A DNA stretch of 6,503 bases from Oscillospiraceae bacterium (GTDB taxonomy: Bacteria > Bacillota_A > Clostridia > Oscillospirales > Oscillospiraceae). The notes under the pieces were generated by a model. It made no database searches. It had not been told where the DNA came from and worked only from the letters and a program-made list of their open reading frames with translations. Where the stretch lies: assembly GCA_017411665.1 (NCBI GenBank), contig JAFQPT010000388.1:1-6503 (forward strand). Reading direction: 5' to 3'. Each line of letters begins with the position of its first letter. Position 1 is the first letter of the stretch. The position numbers were made by a program, and so were the translations under genes. Below are positions 5,124-6,503 of the stretch, in pieces.

Positions 5124-6257
5124 ATGGCAACTGTTAAACTTGAAGGTGTAAAGAAAGTATATGATAATGCTGTGACTGCAGTTCACAGCTTCGATTTGGA
5201 AATCGCTGACAAGGAATTTATCGTTCTGGTCGGTCCTTCCGGCTGTGGTAAGTCCACCACCCTGCGTATGATCGCAGGTCTGGAAGATATCTCCGATGGC
5301 GATCTGTTCATAGACGATGTTCGAGTCAATGATGTGGCTCCCAAGGATCGTGACATTGCGATGGTATTCCAGAGCTATGCGCTGTACCCCCACATGAGCG
5401 TTTATGACAATATGGCATTCGCTCTGAAGCTGCGCAAGATGGACAAGGAAGAAATTGATAGACGTGTACGTGTAGCGGCTGAAATTTTGGACATTACCCA
5501 GTATCTGGAACGCAAGCCCAAGGCTCTGTCCGGTGGTCAGCGTCAGCGTGTAGCCATCGGCCGTGCGATTGTTCGTGAACCCAAGGTATTCCTGATGGAC
5601 GAACCTCTGTCCAACCTGGATGCAAAGCTGCGTAACCAGATGCGCGCTGAGATTATCAAGCTGCGTCAGCGTATCGACACCACTTTCGTATATGTTACTC
5701 ACGACCAGACTGAAGCTATGACTCTGGGCGATCGTATTGTTATCATGAAGGACGGTTGGATCCAGCAGATCGGCACTCCTCAGGAAGTATTTGACCATCC
5801 CAACAACGTATTCGTAGCAGGCTTTATCGGCATGCCTCAGATGAATCTGTTCAACGGCAAGTTGAAGAACACCAAGGACGGCGGCTACTATGTGGAAGTT
5901 GGCGGTGCAAAAATCCCCGTCAGCGATGAAATCGCAAAGGGTTTGGCAAAGAAGGGCCATGTTTGGTCCGATGTTCTGGTTGGCATCCGTCCCGAACACA
6001 TTCTGCTCAAGGCAGAAGGGGAAGATGTCATCCACGGCAAGGTTGACGTATCCGAAATGATGGGTAGCGAAATTCATCTGCACGTTGCAGCAGCCGGCAA
6101 GGATGTTGTTGTACGCGTACCTACTGTTGATTTGTCTGCAGGCAACCGCGGTGGTTTCGCATACGGTAGTGACTTTAATTTCACTTTCCGTCCCAACGAA
6201 ATTCATTTGTTTGATCCTGCAAGTGAAAGAAACCTGCTTCCTTTGGTAAAGAAGTAA
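5124..6257 (+). CDS. Sugar ABC transporter ATP-binding protein, MsmX/UgpC/MalK type, 377 aa
   Basis: The ATPase that powers the CUT1 importer as a homodimer under the two permeases. All nucleotide-binding motifs are intact: Walker A G-P-S-G-C-G-K-S-T (37-45), Q-loop Q83, signature L-S-G-G-Q (135-139), Walker B V-F-L-M-D-E (155-160), D-loop S-N-L-D (163-166) and switch H193. Residues from about 240 form the C-terminal OB/TOBE regulatory domain, with V-G-I-R-P-E-H (286-292). Length is typical. I chose ATG 5124 because M-A-T-V-K-L-E is the usual family N-terminus; ATG 5118 adds two residues, and TTG 5091 (with GAGG 6 bases upstream) adds eleven unlike relatives. No normal Shine-Dalgarno sequence lies close to 5118 or 5124, which is odd for so well-conserved a gene. 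A separate promoter and structured leader suggest independent control, and it may also serve other importers, as MsmX-type ATPases do. Confidence 0.93.
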   Translation: MATVKLEGVKKVYDNAVTAVHSFDLEIADKEFIVLVGPSGCGKSTTLRMIAGLEDISDGDLFIDDVRVNDVAPKDRDIAMVFQSYALYPHMSVYDNMAFALKLRKMDKEEIDRRVRVAAEILDITQYLERKPKALSGGQRQRVAIGRAIVREPKVFLMDEPLSNLDAKLRNQMRAEIIKLRQRIDTTFVYVTHDQTEAMTLGDRIVIMKDGWIQQIGTPQEVFDHPNNVFVAGFIGMPQMNLFNGKLKNTKDGGYYVEVGGAKIPVSDEIAKGLAKKGHVWSDVLVGIRPEHILLKAEGEDVIHGKVDVSEMMGSEIHLHVAAAGKDVVVRVPTVDLSAGNRGGFAYGSDFNFTFRPNEIHLFDPASERNLLPLVKK

Positions 6258-6275
6258 TTTTAAAAGCTAAATAGG

Positions 6276-6310
6276 AAACTCCCACGATTCTCGCAATCGT
6301 GGGAGTTTTT
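6276..6310 (+). terminator. Strong intrinsic terminator of the transporter operon
   Basis: AAACTCCCACGATT (6276-6289) pairs perfectly over 14 bp with AATCGTGGGAGTTT (6295-6308) around a 5-base loop, and the right arm ends in a TTTTT run (6306-6310). It begins 18 bases after the ATPase stop codon. Confidence 0.9.
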
Positions 6311-6332
6311 GATAGGGAAAAGGCGCAACAAA

Positions 6333-6455
6333 ATGAAAAAATCGGATGATTTTGTCTTTGAAATTATAAGAAATAAGGATAGATCGGACTTGTTTGGCTG
6401 CAAAGTAGATGCATCCTTACTTATGCCTGCAGCAAATGCTGTCATTTTGGTTTAG
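6333..6455 (+). CDS. Doubtful small open frame, 40 codons
   Basis: An ATG-started frame encoding a 40-residue peptide beginning M-K-K-S-D-D-F-V-F-E and ending in a hydrophobic M-P-A-A-N-A-V-I-L-V. The only ribosome-binding-like sequence is AAAAGG (6318-6323), 9 bases upstream, weak for this genome. It follows the operon terminator and I see no convincing promoter before it. It may be a gene remnant or chance. The remaining bases to the right edge (6456-6503) are AT-rich, with a TATACT (6461-6466) lacking a matching -35 and a small repeat ATATCATATC (6474-6483). Confidence 0.2.
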   Translation: MKKSDDFVFEIIRNKDRSDLFGCKVDASLLMPAANAVILV

Positions 6456-6503
6456 TAAAATATACTATAGAAGATATCATATCATGGTTTATCTAAAATG
6501 TCA

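Noticed and set aside
4957..5151. 64-codon plus-strand frame with five cysteines, overlapping the ATPase start by 28 bases
   Set aside because: No ribosome binding site precedes its ATG, and most of it encodes the hairpins of the leader. Translational coupling to the ATPase is possible but unsupported.
4941..6206. 421-codon open frame on the minus strand
   Set aside because: It lies opposite the unmistakable ATPase gene. It is a by-product of that gene's codon bias and has no family signature or ribosome binding site.

Overview
The window looks like a piece of chromosome from a gut-type Clostridia (Firmicutes), perhaps Oscillospirales or Lachnospirales. That is inferred from AGGAGG-type ribosome binding sites, sigma-A-like promoters, a lipoprotein signal peptide of the MKKLLALMLALLMVFSLVAC style, AT-rich spacers, and coding regions that strongly favour CTG, GAC and GCT codons in the transporter genes. 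No taxonomic marker gene is present, so the assignment is tentative.

Layout. Positions 1-92 hold three back-to-back perfect hairpins, the last terminator-like. They may be the 3' end of a structured RNA that begins outside the window. An SGNH/GDSL-type esterase gene (797-132, minus strand) reads toward them. It is divergent from a YhcH/YjgK/YiaL (DUF386) sugar-handling gene (1044-1487, plus); the two -35 boxes face each other as an inverted repeat. A terminator follows, then an AT-rich promoter region with a candidate operator. After that comes a carbohydrate ABC importer of the CUT1 class: a solute-binding lipoprotein (1742-3016), two permeases (3101-4012 and 4025-4906) and an MsmX/UgpC/MalK-type ATPase (5124-6257), closed by a strong terminator (6276-6310). 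The last 190 bases hold only a doubtful 40-codon frame.

How the genes fit together. The binding protein would capture a sugar or oligosaccharide outside the membrane, the two permeases form the channel, and the ATPase dimer drives import. The binding protein is separated from the permeases by a very stable hairpin, a common way to make more binding protein than permease. The YhcH-like protein (some relatives are sialic acid anomerases) and the SGNH esterase (often deacylating) suggest an acylated or sialic-acid-like sugar, but no catabolic enzyme is in view and the substrate cannot be read from the sequence.

The most interesting part is the 217-base spacer before the ATPase (4907-5123). It has its own good promoter, a hairpin, then a compact multi-helix domain closed by a 6-bp helix (4987-4992 with 5109-5114) that ends just before the ATG. 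The strongest Shine-Dalgarno-like sequence lies inside this domain, over 100 bases from the start codon, and no normal one is next to the ATG. It resembles a riboswitch-like or other cis-regulatory leader and matches no class I recognise.
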